Numbered from the stretch's first letter, positions 1 to 6,723 are shown. The stretch: 14,176 nt of DNA from JBFEYJ01 sp041563315 (GCA_041563315.1 JBFFNE010000076.1:1-14176), one strand, 5' to 3'. Numbers and translations are program-made. The notes: generated by a model from the letters alone, not told the origin.

Positions 1-238
1 TCTGGCATCTTTGCTCATAGGTCAGCTGCTTGTAATTGCTCATCGTTGCATCTCTTGCCGGAGAAGAAGCGGTTAGCCTACTTGCAGCTGGCCGCTACTT
101 CCAGGGTTTCAAGTTATGCACTTATGAGTTGAATCCGGAATGGATATTATTCCCGGGAATTTCGTCTATTATTTTAGGGGCCAAAGGGCAGAGTGAAAAT
201 CAGTTAATGACCCACCTTGTCGGTAGGGGCATACACGA
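1..238. other. Left-edge sequence without a confident gene
   Basis: No convincing gene is complete here. One plus-strand frame is open from the left edge (position 2) to a TAG at 74-76 and encodes a short hydrophobic stretch followed by a basic tail (ending CRRRSG). It could be the C-terminus of a membrane protein lying outside the window, but 24 residues are too few to name it. A TTG-initiated frame at 36-284 runs through the start of the next gene and has no ribosome binding site or recognisable motif. The last bases before 239 contain AGGGG at about the right distance to serve as ribosome binding site for the next gene. Confidence 0.25.
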
Positions 239-1495
239 ATGCGATGTGCCTTGTCAGGTCTGTTATTTTTATTGTGCATCCTAAAAGCACATGGAGAAGA
301 GCTCTCGTTGTCGTTGACTAGCGGTAACGAAATTACTGTCGAGCAGTTTGGTACGGCAGAGAACCGTCTTATTTGGCTGCCATCCGAGTCAGGGTTGAAC
401 GGTGAGCCAGAGAGGCAGCATGCACGCAAGCTTGCTGCAGCCGGCTATTCAGTATGGGTAGTGGACCTGCATAATAGCTACTTTATCACCCCTGGTCAGA
501 GTAGCCTGAAGGCGATTCCTCGTGGCGATCTAGTGGAGCTTATTTCATTAGCGCAGAAGAACACCCGGTACCTCTATCTCTTCAGCTACGATCGTGGTGC
601 CCGTCTTCTGCTGGAAGCATTGCGCGATTGGCAACTATTGCGTAAGGCAGAGTCACCAACAATTTCCGGTGTATTGCTCATGCACCCAAATCTTTTGGCT
701 GGCGACATTAATGTTGGTGACGAACCGCGTTTTCATGCCATAAGTGCTGCGACAAACTTACCCATATATGTCTTTCAGCCTGTGGACTCCGGCAAGCGCT
801 GGTACATAACAACATTGGTTTCGAATCTTGAGCAAGGTGGTAGCGATGTCATTACTCACCGCATTTTTGGTGTCAGCGACGGTTATCATGTTAGCGACAT
901 GGCCAGGGATTATGAACTGAAGCGGCGTGAAGGATTCGCGCAACTACTAATAAAAGCCATGCATTTGGTCAAAAACTATGCGAACGGTCCACGACAAGCA
1001 GTAAAACAGCTTGCGAGTGGGGAGGAGAAAGATAACCATACGTCAAGTTTAGGACTACGAGAGATAAATGGAGAGTCAATTGCCCCGAATCTGCGGCTTA
1101 ATATGATGAGTGGTGAGCATATCGATCTAGCCAAGTTAAGGGGGGAGGTTGTGCTGGTCAACTTCTGGGCAACCTGGTGCCCCCCTTGTATTGAAGAGAT
1201 ACCTTCGTTGGACCATCTGAATGAACAATTGGCAGGTAAACCGTTTCGAGTTCTCGGAATTGATGTGGGTGAAAGTAAAGCGCAAGTGCAGAAGTTTCTT
1301 AAAAAGGTGCCGGCAGCCTATCCCATAATACTTGACCCAAATGGTGTAACGACTGCACCGTGGAAGATACGTGCATTTCCAACCTCATATATAGTCGATA
1401 AGGACGGACGGCTGCGTTACGGTTACTTTGGCGGGTTGGCATGGGATGATGAGGAAGTGGTTACACTAATCGAAAACCTGATTGCCGAAGAATAA
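239..1495 (+). CDS. Secreted alpha/beta-hydrolase-like protein fused to a TlpA-type thioredoxin domain
   Basis: The 418-residue protein has two parts. Residues 1-19 look like a signal peptide (MRCA, then a Leu-rich core ending KAHG). Residues 30-250 resemble an alpha/beta hydrolase: strand-like WVVD at 73-76, and SYDRG at 116-120 where the nucleophile elbow G-x-S-x-G is expected. The expected Ser is therefore Asp118 and the first Gly is Ser. Residues 270-418 are a TlpA/ResA-like thioredoxin fold with VNFWATWCPPC (redox cysteines at 314 and 317) and the cis-proline loop AFPTS near 380-383. Proteins of this family reduce disulfides or haem-binding cysteines in the periplasm. The substrate cannot be told. 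The start is the ATG after AGGGG and gives a clean signal peptide. No operon partner is visible, because the next feature is a mobile element on the opposite strand. The thioredoxin half is certain; the hydrolase assignment is by fold pattern only. Confidence 0.85.
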   Translation: MRCALSGLLFLLCILKAHGEELSLSLTSGNEITVEQFGTAENRLIWLPSESGLNGEPERQHARKLAAAGYSVWVVDLHNSYFITPGQSSLKAIPRGDLVELISLAQKNTRYLYLFSYDRGARLLLEALRDWQLLRKAESPTISGVLLMHPNLLAGDINVGDEPRFHAISAATNLPIYVFQPVDSGKRWYITTLVSNLEQGGSDVITHRIFGVSDGYHVSDMARDYELKRREGFAQLLIKAMHLVKNYANGPRQAVKQLASGEEKDNHTSSLGLREINGESIAPNLRLNMMSGEHIDLAKLRGEVVLVNFWATWCPPCIEEIPSLDHLNEQLAGKPFRVLGIDVGESKAQVQKFLKKVPAAYPIILDPNGVTTAPWKIRAFPTSYIVDKDGRLRYGYFGGLAWDDEEVVTLIENLIAEE

Positions 1496-1543
1496 TGGCT
1501 GATTGGTCATCGCTTTGCTTTTTTGGGGTCATAAAAAACCGTA

Positions 1544-1566
1544 AAGAACCGGGTCAGAGAGCAATT
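1544..1566 (+). repeat. Left inverted repeat of RAYT element
   Basis: This 23-bp sequence begins AAGAACCGGG and ends GAGCAATT. Its exact reverse complement lies at 2384-2406 on the other side of the transposase gene. It sits about 50 bp after the stop codon of the thioredoxin fusion gene. Confidence 0.85.
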
Positions 1567-1615
1567 TTATCTAATATACTAATACCCAACCAGGTATTCC
1601 CGCTCCTCTTCGATT

Positions 1616-2316
1616 TCAGGCCTTCCAGGTTGGCCTAACCTGGCCTGCCTTTTTGTTAACGCCTTCAATCCGGTCTTTGAAGTACGAACGCCCAAGCACC
1701 ACTTCATGATTGAGCACCTCACGTATTTCATGCAGCGTATCTGCGTCAACATGGTACTGGAATAACTCCCGATATGCTGCCTGGCGCGTCCGGTCAGTAT
1801 GCCCCAATTGCGTGTACAGAGGGTGTGGCTCTAACACCGAGTCGACTCCGCCTTGCGCAGTGGCATGATAACTGGACCATTTGTATTCCCCAGGATGTTC
1901 TACCATGGCGGCACGAACAGGATTGAGTTCGATATAACGCATGCACGTCAGCAAATAGCGGTCGCTGTCAACAAGGCTGAACTTGTACCGCCCTTTCCAT
2001 AAGGTGCCCATTCGCTTATAGGTTTTATTGAAATAGTAAACATATCGACGACCAAGTGCCTGCATCCTCTGGGACACGCCATACTCCACCATTGGCGTAT
2101 TCAACAGGTGCACATGGTTAGTCATCTTGATATCAAGTTTGAAGTGCGACAGTCATAGGCGTGGATACGACAACCGGATTTGATGGCGGACTCATGAAGG
2201 TCATTCTGATACCGTCGATAATCCTCTTCTGCATAGAAGCATGGCTCTCGGTTATTGCCACGTTGAATGACATGCTGGGGAAGGCCCAGCAGATTAAAGC
2301 GGGGTTTGCGCGGCAT
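1616..2316 (-). pseudogene. Broken REP-associated tyrosine (HUH, Y1) transposase
   Basis: The gene reads from the ATG at 2316 as MPRKPRFNLLGLPQHVIQRG through IHAY, then leaves frame. The second part begins MTNHVHLL at 2125 and continues to 1616. RAYT proteins normally read HAYVLMTNHVHLL here, so about 6 nt are expected between TAT and ATGACT but 29 are present. The extra 23 or so bases put the two halves out of frame. The disturbed stretch contains a perfect 12-bp palindrome, CTTGATATCAAG (2126-2137), and ATGACT occurs on both sides of it. The HVH of the HUH motif, the candidate catalytic Tyr region (GRRYVYYFN) and the downstream ELNPVRA and WSSY motifs are intact. A purine-rich GGAGGTGACC stands upstream of the start. 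Unless translation frameshifts, no full transposase is made. Confidence 0.8.
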
Positions 2317-2383
2317 TGGTCACCTCCGTGTGAGTAATGCACTGAAATAAATTGGTATATTAGCTTCCTGGTATATTAGAAAC

Positions 2384-2406
2384 AATTGCTCTCTGACCCG
2401 GTTCTT
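2384..2406 (-). repeat. Right inverted repeat of RAYT element
   Basis: Exact reverse complement of 1544-1566, lying just upstream of the transposase gene. It is followed by a partial echo of its own end (CTTACCCGGTTTTT), as if the terminal motif were imperfectly duplicated. Confidence 0.85.
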
Positions 2407-2464
2407 ACCCGGTTTTTCGATTAGCCTGATGATAACGCAACCATGAACTTTTCCTCTGCTAGCC

Positions 2465-3436
2465 CTATTTGAAAGCAGCCAGCATCTCCTTATGGGACAA
2501 ATATTCTTCCAGCTCTTGTTTTACCTCTAGTTTTCTCCAGCTGAATAGTGCTTTCCCAAGGAGATAGCCAAGAATAAAACCGCTGACATGGGCTATCAGA
2601 TTAACGCCGGATGAATTAACACCGTCATTGGTCAGATCGTAAATATCCCAACCAACATACCAGCTAGCGATCATCCAGGCAGGAATGCGAAGTCTTCGGA
2701 TGATAAAGATCACCCAGATAAGACACATAATTTTTTCTCGCGGAATAAAGTAGACGAACATACCGATCATGCCCATCACTACTCCTGATAAACCGAGTGT
2801 CGGGAGGCTGTCCGCTGTTTGCGCCACGGTGAGGGCGTAGCTCATGTTGGTGCCAATGGCCAGAGTCGCGATCATAATAATAAAGAACGTACTTCCAAGA
2901 ATGATTTCCACTGTTGCGGCAAAGGCAAAAAAGAAGAACAGGTTTCCAATAACATGCGACCAGCTGCCATGAGCGAACGCCGACGTAATCATGCTAACAA
3001 CATCATACGTGCCCGGATCATACTGCAAGCGTTGTGTCAGTGGTTTAGGGGCGATGTCCGCGAACCTACTAGCGATCTCTAGCAAATGGGTGCTTATGTA
3101 GTCTTGTGTCTCTTTCTTGTTCATGATTGAGAAACTTGATGCCGACCCGGCAATAGACTCGATAGTTTTTTCTAGATCATTCGAATAGTGCATGGCACTC
3201 ACCACGGCATTACACACTATCTCTTTTGTTGCCTCTGTTCCTTCCGCAAGCTTATTCATCACAATGGTATAACTCCGGTCATCCTGAGCGGAGCAAAAAA
3301 TATCAACCCTTTCAGCAATAACCTCGTCTGTCTTTACCTGTTTCCAGTAAATGAAAAGACACATCAGAACAATTAATATTGTGACAAAGGGGAACCGTGG
3401 TGACGGCAGATCTGCTTTTAGCGGAAGGAATAACAT
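2465..3436 (-). CDS. Rhomboid family intramembrane serine protease
   Basis: The 323-residue membrane protein cuts transmembrane substrates inside the lipid bilayer. The N-terminus (MLFLPLKADLPSPRFPFVT) is the usual cytoplasmic lead-in of a common proteobacterial rhomboid type, followed by a first membrane segment at about 16-31. A roughly 110-residue soluble stretch (35-145) follows. The catalytic core starts with AHGSWSHVIGN (156-165), the conserved His...H-x3-N motif. The catalytic Ser is Ser217 in GLSG (215-218). The catalytic His is His283 in AHVSGFILG (282-290), within the last helix. All key residues are present, so an active enzyme is likely. The tail is charged and helical. The ATG at 3436 is chosen because it gives the family-like N-terminus; its ribosome binding site is weak. 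No substrate gene can be named from the neighbourhood. Confidence 0.93.
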   Translation of the reverse strand: MLFLPLKADLPSPRFPFVTILIVLMCLFIYWKQVKTDEVIAERVDIFCSAQDDRSYTIVMNKLAEGTEATKEIVCNAVVSAMHYSNDLEKTIESIAGSASSFSIMNKKETQDYISTHLLEIASRFADIAPKPLTQRLQYDPGTYDVVSMITSAFAHGSWSHVIGNLFFFFAFAATVEIILGSTFFIIMIATLAIGTNMSYALTVAQTADSLPTLGLSGVVMGMIGMFVYFIPREKIMCLIWVIFIIRRLRIPAWMIASWYVGWDIYDLTNDGVNSSGVNLIAHVSGFILGYLLGKALFSWRKLEVKQELEEYLSHKEMLAAFK

Positions 3437-3510
3437 AGTAAATATCCATATTATCGTGTTGGCATTATGCGGAAATTAAGGGCGTGATGGTTAAATAGTT
3501 ACCAATCGTA

Positions 3511-3536
3511 TACGGAAAGTGTTTCAACTTTCCGTA
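3511..3536. other. Perfect 9-bp hairpin upstream of the rhomboid gene
   Basis: TACGGAAAG (3511-3519) pairs perfectly with CTTTCCGTA (3528-3536) around an 8-nt loop. GGGCG upstream and CGCCCC just downstream could extend the structure. No T-run follows on either strand, so it is not a canonical intrinsic terminator. It lies between the small ORF at 3567-3641 and the rhomboid gene, both on the minus strand, so it could be a processing or attenuation element in a shared transcript, or a repeat. Confidence 0.45.
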
Positions 3537-3566
3537 CGCCCCTATTCCGTCCTTGTTTGGTTCTAA

Positions 3567-3641
3567 TTAGCTGGGCTTGTGGTAGGATTTTAACTCAAAA
3601 TCATGGTCTTTCCAAAGATGTTCAAGTATTCGGGGTTCCAT
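3567..3641 (-). CDS. Possible 24-residue small protein
   Basis: On the minus strand, GAGGAGATATTT directly precedes an ATG, which is a strong ribosome binding site at good spacing. The reading frame is short and hydrophilic: it begins MEPRILEHLW, ends KSYHKPS, and stops with TAA. No membrane segment or known motif is seen. The ribosome binding site is also half of a small stem (CTCCT/AGGAG, 7-nt loop) that could hide it in the mRNA. It ends about 130 bp upstream of the rhomboid start on the same strand. It could be a leader peptide, a small functional protein, or chance. No function is proposed. Confidence 0.35.
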   Translation of the reverse strand: MEPRILEHLWKDHDFELKSYHKPS

Positions 3642-3786
3642 AAATATCTCCTCAACTAAAGGAGTAAGTACCTGAGGGGGGCACGAAATATCCAATCATA
3701 TCAACTGCTTGAATGGATAATTGAATGCATGCATGGTGAATTTGTGATCTCATTAAGTCACCACAACTGAGGAGCTCTTCCCATTT

Positions 3787-4005
3787 ATGTCCGAAAAGTA
3801 TCGCACAAAATACTATTCGATACCCTCCCCTGGAGTCATGAAAAGCGAGTCAAGGAGATTCAGGAGTGTTTGCTTGCCGACATTGATAGCCAGCGCCTTG
3901 AGTATAAGGGGGCAGTACTGGTCGGTACCTTTATCAAAGGACGAGCGTTCCACTATACCGGCACACATTTTCAAACAGACTGCCAAGGGGAACGGAAATG
4001 CCTGA
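3787..4005 (+). pseudogene. Probable remnant of a RelE/HigB-type toxin gene
   Basis: The frame ending at the TGA 4003-4005 carries LSKDERSTIPAHIFKQTAKG. This resembles the C-terminus of RelE/HigB-superfamily toxins (YxKxE..., then a final helix). It overlaps the following antitoxin ATG by a few bases, the usual arrangement for a toxin-first pair. The upstream part of the same frame does not look like a toxin. Another frame through 3780-3990 encodes a different plausible stretch (SHEKRVKEIQECLLADIDS), so the region is either frameshifted or a join of unrelated fragments. The identification depends mainly on the C-terminal motif and on the antitoxin next door. Confidence 0.4.
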
Positions 4006-4287
4006 ACGAGACATCGGACCTGAAATCCTCGAAGGACTCCAAGAGATCAAGGCTCACAAAGCAGGCAAGGTAAAATTGCATACACGTGAGTTAAAAGAAC
4101 CTTCCGAGCCACAGGAGATTCGTAAACAGCTAGGGTTATCTTAGGAGGCCTTCGCCGGTCTTATCGGGGTCAGAACTCGCACCTTGCAGGATTAGGAGAA
4201 GGGGCGACGTAAACCGCAGGGTTCGGCGAGGCGCTGTTGCGGATTGTGGAGAGGTATCCTGAGGTTTTGTTGGATGAGGTGGGGTGA
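3998..4287 (+). pseudogene. Decayed HigA/NadS-like helix-turn-helix antitoxin
   Basis: From the ATG at 3998 the product reads MPERDIGPEILEGLQEIKAH and continues to KQLGLS, then meets a TAG where Gln of the HTH (LSQ) is expected. Past the stop the frame resumes as EAFAGLIGVRTRTLQD, meets a second TAG at the usual Trp of the W-E-Q/K-G-R-R-K-P motif, and continues as EKGRRKPQGSA. A one-base lesion then shifts it; in the corrected frame the end reads ALLRIVERYPEVLLDEVG. Two nonsense changes and one frameshift in a well-preserved XRE-type antitoxin mean the gene is dead but was recently whole. Its partner toxin upstream is also broken, consistent with joint loss. Confidence 0.75.
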
Positions 4288-4358
4288 GTTTTTACACTGA
4301 CCCTAAATATTCCGAGGGCATCGGTCGCTACCAGGGAAACATGAATTTTCCTTGGCAT
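4286..4358 (-). pseudogene. Stub of a second, different Y1-type transposase
   Basis: On the minus strand a good ribosome binding site (CAAGGAGAGATATC) precedes an ATG at 4358, and the first 13 codons read MPRKIHVSLVATD. I associate MPRK..VSL.AT with the start of a distinct group of REP/IS200-like transposases. After about 40 nt the similarity ends, and the sequence passes into TTAGGGTCAGTG followed by a run of A and ACTC (4286-4306). That is reminiscent of the GGGTCAG-containing ends of such elements. The simplest reading is an element with its interior deleted, leaving the start codon region next to the opposite end. Based on a short match, so tentative. Confidence 0.35.
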
Positions 4359-4380
4359 GATATCTCTCCTTGATATCTTT

Positions 4381-4396
4381 TTGACAAACCTGTCTA
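4381..4396. promoter_or_regulatory. TetR/NemR-like operator candidate
   Basis: TTGACAAACCTGTCTA is a near-palindrome (TTGACA/TGTCTA, 4-nt centre) like sites bound by TetR-family repressors such as NemR, which are generally of the TAGAC-n-GTCTA kind. A second TTGACA follows at 4405-4410. No TetR gene is in the window. The site lies upstream of the sigma factor and, beyond it, the Old Yellow Enzyme gene, and NemR classically controls an Old Yellow Enzyme. It also lies upstream of the minus-strand transposase stub, so its original target is ambiguous. Confidence 0.3.
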
Positions 4397-4493
4397 GTTC
4401 GAAAATTGACAGAAGTGTGCTTGGCTGGCAAGTTTGGGGTGGGTGTACTGACTGTATGTAGAATGCAGCGCATAACAATCAAATGAACTCGGA

Positions 4494-4505
4494 CGGAAAT
4501 TTCCG
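4494..4505. promoter_or_regulatory. 12-bp perfect palindrome upstream of the sigma factor gene
   Basis: CGGAAATTTCCG is perfectly self-complementary and lies 54 bp before the chosen sigma-factor start codon. A dimeric regulator could bind it. No regulator gene is nearby, so this is a candidate site only. Confidence 0.3.
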
Positions 4506-4559
4506 CATACACTCCCTTTGTGCCGCTTAATTGAATCTATAGGCTATGAGATATTCACT

Positions 4560-5123
4560 ATGGAAGAGAAAGAAACACATATAGAAACTGCATGGAAGGA
4601 GTATAGCAAAAAGTTACTCTCTTTTATCCGTACGAAGATTAGTTCTCATGAGGACTCGGAAGACATATTAGCTGATGTATTTTTAAAACTAGCTAAGCAG
4701 ACTGAGTTATCCAGAATTCCACAAAAACTTCCGAACTGGTTATATCTTGTTACCAAAAACACGATTATTGATTATTATCGCACAAAAAGGACTCTGGAGA
4801 CCTTGCCGGAACAATTAATACATACTCAGCCCAACCCACAAGCCATATCAACACTGTCTGCATGCATTATGCCAATTATCAAGGAGTTACCTGATATTTA
4901 TAAATTACCAATAATTCGGTCTGAGATAGATGGGGAAACGCACAGACAGGTTGCTGCAGAACTGAAATTAAGCTTGCCAGCGGTTAAATCCAGAATCTTG
5001 AGAGGTCGTAAAAAGCTCAAAGACCTTATGGCAAAACGCTGTACACTATATTACGATGAATTCGGGCAACTGATTGATTATAATGAGAAACCTTCAGGAT
5101 GTAGCGATGTTTCAGAGAATTAG
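4560..5123 (+). CDS. sigZ: SigZ-like ECF RNA polymerase sigma factor
   Basis: The 187-residue protein directs RNA polymerase to a restricted set of promoters. Sigma region 2 spans roughly residues 10-75: AWKEYSKKLLSFIRTKI, EDSEDILADVFLKL, and NWLYLVTKNTIIDYYR for -10 recognition. Sigma region 4 spans roughly 105-160, with QVAAELKLSLPAVKSRILRG as the DNA-binding helix-turn-helix. The tail (CTLYYDEFGQLIDYNEKP) matches the end typical of SigZ, where a Cys is followed by an acidic/aromatic segment and IIDY-like residues. No anti-sigma gene is adjacent. The ATG at 4560 is preferred over an in-frame TTG at 4518, which would add 14 residues unlike the family. The ribosome binding site is weak in both cases. 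The next gene lies 115 bp downstream on the same strand and may be its target. Confidence 0.88.
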   Translation: MEEKETHIETAWKEYSKKLLSFIRTKISSHEDSEDILADVFLKLAKQTELSRIPQKLPNWLYLVTKNTIIDYYRTKRTLETLPEQLIHTQPNPQAISTLSACIMPIIKELPDIYKLPIIRSEIDGETHRQVAAELKLSLPAVKSRILRGRKKLKDLMAKRCTLYYDEFGQLIDYNEKPSGCSDVSEN

Positions 5124-5130
5124 TTGTATT

Positions 5131-5158
5131 TGAACGCATCCTTTTCCAGGGTGTCTCG
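5131..5158 (+). promoter_or_regulatory. Possible ECF-type promoter before the Old Yellow Enzyme gene
   Basis: TGAACG (5131-5136) is followed after 16 bases by GTCTCG (5153-5158). This resembles the GAAC -35 and GTC-type -10 elements used by many ECF sigma factors. It lies just after the sigma factor stop codon and about 80 bp before the oxidoreductase start. A second TGAACG (5169-5174) has no matching -10. ECF consensus motifs are short, so chance is possible. Confidence 0.25.
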
Positions 5159-5238
5159 TCTTTACCTGTGAACGTTTGGATTACGGAACCTTGTTCAATC
5201 TAAAGACACGAAAAGCATCTGGAAAAGGAGATAACGTT

Positions 5239-6351
5239 TTGAGCAACTCAACTCGATCAGTTTTATTCAGTCCATTTTGTACAAGCAAGTTAACGCTTTC
5301 AAACAGAATTATCATGGCGCCTATGACGCGCGGACAATCCCCTCGAAATATCCCCCCCCCCAAGGTCGCCCAATATTATCGGCGACGTGCTGAGGGTGGC
5401 GCTGGTCTAATTATTACAGAATGTACATTTATCAATCACCCCACGGCCAATGGCTTTCCGGATGCTCCTGCGTTTCATGGGGAGGAAGCGTTAGCGGGGT
5501 GGCGCCATGTGGTCAATGAGGTTCATGAAGCTGGTGGCAAAATTATGCCTCAGTTATGGCATGCGGGCCCATCACGTAGTAGGGGTACGGCACCCAATGA
5601 GTCTATGCTAAGCATTGGCCCAATGGATATATTTGAGAACGGACAACAAATTACCAAGGGTATGTCGCAAGGCGATATCGAAGACGTCGTTGCGGCTTTT
5701 ACTAAAGCGGCTGATGATGCTAAGTCAATCGGTTTCGATGGTGTAGAAATTCATGGCGCCCACAGTTATCTGATTGATCAGTTTTTCTGGCATAAGAGCA
5801 ACAAGAGAAAGGACAAGTATGGTGGGAGTTTGGAAAATCGTGTTCGTTTTGCGTGCCAGATTGTCGAGTCTATACGTGCCGCAGTTGGAGAGGACTTCCC
5901 AATTGTATTTCGTTTCTCACAATGGAAACTAACAGATTATGACGCTAGAATTGCCTGCAGCACCAATGAATTAGAGGAAATACTGCTTCCGCTCGTAAAG
6001 GCCGGCGTTGACATATTTCACGTCAGTACGCGTCAATTCTGGCAGCAAGAATATTCGGGTTCAGAATTAAGCCTAGCTGGATGGACGAAAAGAATAACCG
6101 GAAAACCCGTGATTGCAGTAGGCAGTGTTGGCATTGATAAGCAGTTTTCACTCGACATGTTTTCTGAATCCATAGTGTCACAGCCAAAGTCAGTAGAGTT
6201 AGTAGAAAAAAAAGTGAAAAACGGTGAGTTTGATCTTGTTGCGGTAGGTCGCGCCATACTCGCTGATCCCAACTGGCCTTATAAAATCATGTCAGGTCAA
6301 TCAGACAAAATAATTCCGTTCACGTCAGCAAGTTTGGCAACATTGAGCTGA
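5239..6351 (+). CDS. NADH:flavin oxidoreductase, Old Yellow Enzyme family
   Basis: The 370-residue TIM-barrel protein would bind FMN and reduce activated C=C bonds or nitro compounds with NAD(P)H. From this start, NRIIMAPMTRG (residues 22-32) is the N-terminal FMN loop and QLWHAG (105-110) follows. EIHGAHSYLIDQFFWHKSN (170-188) holds the substrate-binding His172/His175 pair, with YGGSLENRVRF after it. VFRFSQW (223-229) and VGSVG precede the phosphate-binding VAVGRAILADPNW near 334-346. Every family hallmark is present and the length is normal. An upstream in-frame TTG at 5176 would add 21 residues, but AAGGAG stands 8 bp before the TTG at 5239, which makes this the better start. The gene follows the sigma factor in the same direction. 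Enzymes of this family are often induced by electrophiles. Confidence 0.93.
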   Translation: MSNSTRSVLFSPFCTSKLTLSNRIIMAPMTRGQSPRNIPPPKVAQYYRRRAEGGAGLIITECTFINHPTANGFPDAPAFHGEEALAGWRHVVNEVHEAGGKIMPQLWHAGPSRSRGTAPNESMLSIGPMDIFENGQQITKGMSQGDIEDVVAAFTKAADDAKSIGFDGVEIHGAHSYLIDQFFWHKSNKRKDKYGGSLENRVRFACQIVESIRAAVGEDFPIVFRFSQWKLTDYDARIACSTNELEEILLPLVKAGVDIFHVSTRQFWQQEYSGSELSLAGWTKRITGKPVIAVGSVGIDKQFSLDMFSESIVSQPKSVELVEKKVKNGEFDLVAVGRAILADPNWPYKIMSGQSDKIIPFTSASLATLS

Positions 6352-6433
6352 AATTATTGTGTGTAAAAAAAGTATAAGGGAGAAGAGTGTAAGGGCTTAG
6401 GGCCATTGTCAGTCCTTATTAAGACAATAATTT
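6351..6433. repeat. 10-bp perfect inverted repeat downstream of the oxidoreductase gene
   Basis: AAATTATTGT (6351-6360, overlapping the last base of the stop codon) is exactly complementary to ACAATAATTT (6424-6433). The 63-bp interior holds ATTGTC/GACAAT as a further nested match sharing the right arm. It lacks the GC-rich stem and T-run of an intrinsic terminator. It may be a boundary of the degenerate transposon that follows, or an AU-rich RNA fold at the mRNA end. Confidence 0.35.
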
Positions 6434-6471
6434 ATACTATGTAAACCCTCAACGCTGACAAGGATGTCACG

Positions 6472-6723
6472 ATGCCACGTAAACCGCGATTTTACCTGCC
6501 GGGTATTCCTGCCCATGTGATTCAGCGCGGCAACACCCGCCATGCCGTGTTTTTCACTGATGAAGACCATGATGCCTAGCTTTACTGGCTCAAGGAGGGT
6601 GCCGGCTACCGGGTTGTAATGAACGGTAATATTGGAAATGTCGATATTCATGGCTACTTCGCTACTTCTGTTACTTTTCAGATTATTGATGCCGTAAACT
6701 ATAGACAATTATCAAGAAGGTGA
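6472..6723 (+). pseudogene. Truncated RAYT-type transposase
   Basis: Starting at the ATG at 6472 the frame reads MPRKPRFYLPGIPAHVIQRG, then NTRHAVFFTDEDHDA, and stops at TAG (6577-6579) where the family has a Tyr or similar residue. Family similarity continues briefly as LYWLKEGAG and then ends; the rest of the frame to the TGA at 6721 is unrelated. The HUH motif, catalytic Tyr and C-terminal part are missing. Just downstream, 6727-6743 reads GGAATTCCAGGGACAGT, a motif I associate with the outer ends of such elements. This copy differs in sequence from the one at 1616-2316 and has a different end motif, so two separate insertions occurred. Confidence 0.7.

Larger units (their letters stand above)
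1544..2406. mobile_element. RAYT-type (REP-associated tyrosine transposase) element with terminal inverted repeats
   Basis: A minus-strand transposase gene is enclosed by two perfectly matching 23-bp inverted copies (1544-1566 and 2384-2406) whose core reads CGGGTCAGAGAGC. Just inside both repeats lies a further short match, TCTAATATA in the same inverted arrangement, so the symmetrical part is longer than 23 bp. An imperfect A-rich extension continues outside (AAAAAACCG on the left, AAAAACCGGG on the right-hand complement). No obvious target duplication could be seen. RAYT transposases normally act on REP/REPIN-like palindromic sequences, and flanking of the gene by such sequences in inverted orientation is typical of the family. 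Confidence 0.75.

Noticed and set aside
36..284. 82-codon TTG-initiated plus-strand frame at the left edge
   Set aside because: It overlaps the signal peptide of the thioredoxin fusion gene, has no ribosome binding site and no recognisable motif.
4160..4185. GGGTCAG near 4166 as another transposon end
   Set aside because: The sequence is explained as coding for LIGVRTRT of the antitoxin pseudogene.
4170..4512. Minus-strand frames of 69 and 102 codons before the sigma factor gene
   Set aside because: They run across the antitoxin pseudogene and the transposase stub in unrelated frames, and only the MPRK segment inside them resembles a known protein.
6409..6708. 99-codon minus-strand frame opposite the truncated RAYT gene
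   Set aside because: The plus strand has clear transposase similarity here; the opposite frame shows no domain or ribosome binding site.
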